Below, piece after piece: positions 59,468 through 64,000 of a DNA stretch of 64,000 bases; positions within the stretch are counted from its first letter, which is position 1; each line of letters opens with the position of its first letter. Where the stretch lies: NCBI GenBank assembly GCA_029962745.1, contig CM057155.1, positions 29,836,483-29,900,482 of the forward strand, in the 5' to 3' direction. A program made the translations under genes and the position numbers. The notes below the pieces were generated by a model. It saw nothing but the letters and a program-made list of their open reading frames with translations. It was not told the origin of the DNA and did not search any database. This stretch comes from Echinometra lucunter. Taxonomy: Eukaryota; Echinodermata; Echinoidea; Camarodonta; Echinometridae.

Positions 59468-60790
59468 CTGCAGATAAAAGACGGTACGAAAGATAATATT
59501 TATATTCATAATGATTGTCTTATAATAAATGATTTATTTATGTATTGTATATATGTATTATTATGTACTGGTTCATTCACTAGGTATTTATTTGATTAAT
59601 GGATTATTGGATTTTCAGGTAATACCAGGGAAGTTCATGGGTAGAGTGATCCGATGTTCGAGAGTTTAACTTATGATCTCAATACCAGGGGTGAACTTTG
59701 AATCCCTTGTTAATTTTTTTGCCGACTATTATATCTCAAGTAAAATGTATGTATACTTTGAGTATTAAGCTCATATTCTGAGAAGGTTATCTAGTGTATG
59801 ATGCAAAACAAGCAATGTCCCTGGTTCGAGTCCCGGAGGGGGGGGGGGCAATTTTTTCCCTTTTGCTTTCTTTTTAAATTTTATGTTAGTATCCTTTTTA
59901 ATTATGATTACATATACAGTCATAGTCAATGTAATAAACTGCCTGAGTTTGGCCTATTATGACTATTGCAATGCAGTGCAGAGTAGTTCATGTACAACGC
60001 TATAGAAAATCTGATTCGTTAACGTGAAATAAAGCTTTGGGTTACCTTTTCGTTAGGCTGCAATATCAAATCAACCAATTTCTATGACGTTAGTCTCCTA
60101 TCGAGACGTAAAAATTTTGTCAATCCTCTTTACCAACGACTGGATCACTATCCATGTCGAAGCCTAAAAGAAACCGACAGACCACCTATAATTCGTCATG
60201 TGACGAATTCAAATGTCTCATTATTATTTTAAGAATGCTCGGGTATTAAAAGTTAGTCGATTCCTGTCGTAGTGTATACAGACTACATGTAGATTATGTG
60301 CAAGTAGGCATTGGCATAGAAGTAAGTCAGAGGTAAACTTCAACGCACAATTTACCGTTTTCATATTCACTGCAAAAAGAGTACTAAGTCCATACTTTTT
60401 TTTTAACCGTTTCTTGGTCTGAACCTGTCAAGCTGTACGAGCCTTTTGGCTGTACGAACGAAGCCTTGTCGGATAAGAAACGTATCGTTTTAGTTAAACA
60501 TGTTAAAGCTGCATGACCCTCGAGGTTAAGCCATTGTCTAAATTTAAGAAAATATAAACCGTTCTGATAGACGTAGTTTTCTCTTACTTGTGTATCTTAA
60601 AAAGGTGCATTACATATTACGTATATTGTAGCGATAACATAATGTTTCAAAGAGCCTTAAGCTGAAATAGGAATTGCAGATTGAACTACTAAATGCAAAC
60701 AAATTAGACCAGAATCGAATGGTAGATAACATGTCTCTCAGGGCATAACTACTTTCTCTTGCCATGTATCATCTTTTCTCGTTGCAGGTT
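59468..60790. other. Upstream intron or flank, no exon found
   Basis: A G-run at about 59838-59847 follows a B-box-like GGTTCGAGTCC. The palindrome AATTCGTCATGTGACGAATT lies at about 60190. The first TMEM179-like exon was searched for here and not found. Confidence 0.4.
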
Positions 60791-60799
60791 GTCGGTATG

Positions 60800-62130
60800 C
60801 TGGAGGGGAGGGGAATGCTGCTGTGGGAAGGATAGTAAGAGGGGGAAGGGATGAGGGAGGGAGACAGGGGAACGAGATGGTGCAGGGTGGAGTGGAACCA
60901 AGTTATCATGATTGATTGGGAAGGGAGAAGGGAATAAAAATGGGCTGAAGAGAGAGAGAGACAGGAGGAGAAAGAAAAAAGGAAAGGGGAGCAAGAGAAA
61001 AAGGTTAATGGAGGAAGAGAGAGCTCGATCAGAGAGCATTGGGGTAGGTGGGCAAGGCGAACTGATAGCAAGAGGAGACGATTAGGTTCAGCAAACGGTG
61101 ATCAGCGTCTTGCTTGATCGGGGAGGGAGAGGGGTAGATACTATATACAGAGAGAGGGGGAGAGGGGTAGACACTAGACAGAGAGAGAGAGAGGAGAGGA
61201 GTAGACACTAGACAGAGAGAGAGAAAGGGAGAGAGAGAGAGGGAGGTAGACACTAAACAGACAGAGAGGGGGAGATGGGTAGACACTAGACCGAGAGAGA
61301 GGAGGAGATGGGTAGACACTAGACACAGAGAGGGGGAGAGGGGTAGACACTAGACAGATAGAGAGGGGGAGAGGGGTAGACACTAGAGAGAGAGAGGGGG
61401 AGAGGGGGTATAGACAGAGAGAGGGGGAGAGGGGTAGACACTAGACAGAGAGAGAGGGGGAGAAGGGTATACACTAGACAGAGAGAGGGGGAGAGGGGTA
61501 GACACTAGACAGAGAGGGGGAAAGGGGTGGACACTAGACAGAGAGAGGGGTAGGGGAGGGGAGTGGGGTAGACACTAGACACAGAGAGAGAGGGGAGAGG
61601 GGTAGACACTAGACAGAGAGAGAGGGGTGGGAAGGGAGAGGGGTAGACACTAGACAGACAGAGGGGGTGGGAGGGGTAGAGACTAGACAGAGAGAGAGGA
61701 GGAGATGGGTAGACACTAGACACAGAGAGGGGGAGAGGGGTAGACACTAGACAGATAGAGAGGGGGAGAGGGGTAGACACTAGAGAGAGAGAGGGGGAGA
61801 GGGGGTATAGACAGAGAGAGGGAGGGGGAGAGGGGTAGACACTAGACAGAGAGAGAGGGGGAGAAGGGTAGACACTAGACAGAGAGAGGGGGAGAGGGGT
61901 AGACACTAGACAGAGAGGGGGAAAGGGGTGGACACTAGACAGAGAGAGGGGTAGGGGAGGGGAGTGGGGTAGACACTAGACACAGAGAGAGAGGGGGAGA
62001 GGGGTAGACACTAGACAGAGAGAGAGGGGTGGGAAGGGAGAGGGGTAGACACTAGACAGACAGAGGGGGTGGGAGGGGTAGAGACTAGACAGAGAGAGGG
62101 GGAGGGGAGAGGGGTTGGAGGTCGAGTGGA
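60800..62130. repeat. Polypurine minisatellite with duplicated 400-bp block
   Basis: Units of about 30-36 bp built on GGGGGAGAGGGGTAGACACT followed by AGACAGAGAGA. A block of about 400 bp is present twice: ACAGATAGAG occurs at 61354 and 61751, and GAGTGGGG at 61561 and 61962. The plus strand is nearly all purine apart from the TAGACACT core. The Ser/Pro/Leu frames on minus are artefacts. Confidence 0.9.
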
Positions 62131-63849
62131 AGGGAGATGGTGGGGCACAATAGACTGACAAGAAAAAAATAATAATGAAGTAAAGAAAAAAGATAGGAAG
62201 ACGTACACCGCGTCACACGTGTACACGTGCCCTTAAGATTTCTTTATAACAATAGGAATATCAATCCCCACCACTTCCGTTTTCTCCAATTCAACAGAAA
62301 TACATTAGGAAGTTTTCTAGTGACTTGGATGCAAACATTACATGACCATGATAAACCGAGTTGGCATACCTAACTAATGATTAATCCTTCCCGAGGGACT
62401 GAGACCTGGGAAGAAAACGAAATGGCGAACCAAAATTGCTAGACGTACAGGAAATAAAAAGACATCGTCTCTTCCATGTTGTAAATCTTTCAACTTGACA
62501 TCCGTATTAAGGAAAATAGGATCCGAACGTCACATCCTATTCCGTAGAGCAAATCATGTTTTGAATGAGTTGAATTAGGCGTACCAAACCAACCCGAAGA
62601 CGTTGGTACTGTGTCACAGCTTTCTCAATTTTGTCGAGGACGTTAATGACTTTTACCTGTAGGACTCCATGTTCCTTTTCCTACTCAAATGACTAGTTGT
62701 GTAAAAGATAATGTCTGGAAAAGAGGCAACAACTCGAGTCTTAGTTCGATGAACCAATGAACAAAAGTGTAGGAGTAAATGTAACATTTAATCAAACAAA
62801 ATTATTACTTCCATGCTTGTGTAATTAGGTTTTGCATACGTCCATCAATCAGATATGATTCTTTTACTGGGCCGACCTTTTAAGTAACCTGAGTCTCATC
62901 CATAGGTCCGATCAAAGACAATTTAGAGCTGACTTTGGACGTTTCCTCTAAACCAACTTCTGTGCTATCCTTCACCATGGATCATTTCCGAACTTTGCAC
63001 GATACAGATATCGATACATGTGCCTAACTCATACAAATAAGGATATATTGATCATGTACACTTTTAGCAAAGAAGGCGCTATTATAGTCAAAACTACAAG
63101 ACTATCCTCTGACAGAAGTGTAACTGGTAGTAGCGCTCAATTACGTCACGTCTGCGCAGGGGTCTCTCTATTTCTTTACAAAAGAGACACGAGGTAGATT
63201 GAGTGGATGCTTTGCAGAAGACGACATGTGCATCTTGACAGTATATTTCGGTCAAATCTGGGACGTACAGATGTGCAACTTACATCCTAACATTAGCAGT
63301 TATGTTTCCTACACAGGTATAAAGATAAAATCCTGACTTTCTTTCTCCTTTAAAAGGACTTTCATATTCTCATTTCCTCCGCACTCCGTCATTTTTTTTT
63401 CTCGGTATGATCCTTTTGGAGCAGGCTAAATTCTTACAAGGGAAAGAAAATTTATCTTATTGTGAAATAAAAAATTGAAATACTTGTAAGAAATACAATT
63501 TATTCACATTAGTTGAAATATTCTTCCAGGTTTTCTACGGTTAAACTATACATACATTATATGGCTTAATAACTTGCAGAATCATCTGATCGGGTCAGCC
63601 CGAGCCATATAAAGTCGCATTGTGTCTTTGAGGTATACAGATATTATTCTCTTAGCTTGCTTGACAAACGGCTTATGCGTGTTAGGGCGATGTCGTTTCG
63701 TGACCTGGCCTCAACCATGTTGTGATTTAGAAATGAGGCGGATCCCGATTTTTGTAAAAGGGGGACATTATGTTCCAAACATATTACTGACAGGCGAAAA
63801 GGAAAAAAAAACAAGAAAGAGGTCATCACCTTAAAAGAGGGAGGACGTT
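62131..63849. other. No gene recognised
   Basis: Ordinary AT-rich sequence. A short ATG frame on minus near 62980-62882 ends at a GT site (GACTCAG/GTTACT), but there is no further support. Confidence 0.4.
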
Positions 63850-63875
63850 GATATATATATATATATATATATATT
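63850..63875. repeat. (TA)n microsatellite
   Basis: About 13 TA units. Confidence 0.9.
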
Positions 63876-64000
63876 TGGTGAGATGTGTATCTTGGCTTTC
63901 AAAAGGAGAGTAATGGGGCGGTTTTTGCCCTACCCGTAAAATCCGCACTGAAGGCTTGCTACGTGATTGAGACGGGAATAGAGAAGGGATCGTAATAAGA

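Noticed and set aside
59800..59836. tRNA gene near a GGTTCGAGTCC B box
   Set aside because: No acceptor or anticodon stem could be folded around it. At most a degraded tRNA-derived fragment.
61029..62226. Ser/Pro/Leu repeat proteins on minus
   Set aside because: Translation of the polypurine minisatellite's complement; frames shift along it.
62882..62982. Minus-strand coding exon (MVKDSTEVG..)
   Set aside because: Short, in-frame stop just upstream, weak donor and no family resemblance.

Overview
This window looks like nuclear DNA of a marine invertebrate, most likely an echinoderm; that assignment is inference. The sequence is AT-rich and gene-poor. Coding signal comes in short exons with GT/AG splice sites, and there are no operons or bacterial-type ribosome binding sites. 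The region is crowded with decayed retroelements, small inverted-repeat DNA transposons, minisatellites and an unusual number of long C or G homopolymer runs. Intronless rhodopsin-type GPCRs in same-strand clusters are a known feature of sea urchin genomes, which is the main reason for preferring an echinoderm.

Three gene-level signals can be supported. (1) An intact, essentially single-exon rhodopsin-family GPCR lies at 28773-29981 (+). (2) About 6 kb upstream on the same strand is a broken paralogue (about 20865-23105). It lacks TM1-TM3, has two frameshifts, and is split in the third intracellular loop by a 5'-truncated L1/Tx1-type LINE with a 12-bp target duplication. (3) A minus-strand multi-exon gene runs across 59467-48926. 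Its exons, read by hand, give a four-helix membrane protein resembling the TMEM179/TMEM179B family. Its first coding exon was not found, and one small internal exon appears to be missing from my reading. Two weaker candidate exons sit at 2809-2851 and 3396-3482 (+).

Layout: 1-8.7 kb holds poly-C/G tracts, two possible exons, a CpG-dense block and a trinucleotide repeat. 8.7-10.4 kb is a 35-bp satellite of exactly 49 units with no net length change. 11-14.3 kb has tandem repeats and a small inverted-repeat element. 14.3-18.9 kb holds three pieces of non-LTR retroelements. 19.3-20.3 kb is a large inverted repeat. 20.9-30 kb is the GPCR pair. 30.7-34.4 kb is a 3.7-kb non-autonomous hAT-like element with a nested palindromic element. 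35.9-44.7 kb is a run of small transposons, a cloverleaf tRNA with a UCA anticodon, and a foldback element carrying a 21-bp array. 46-48.2 kb is a field of GCTCGCTTCGC-type motifs. 48.9-59.5 kb is the TMEM179-like gene; its introns contain a 376-bp perfect tandem duplication, a TIR element, a SINE, a dead Tc1/mariner element and a minisatellite grown from one of its own exon-intron junctions. 60.8-62.2 kb is a polypurine repeat.

The genes do not form a pathway. The two GPCR copies are tandem paralogues and the TMEM179-like gene is independent. All functional statements come from motif recognition by eye; no homology search was run.
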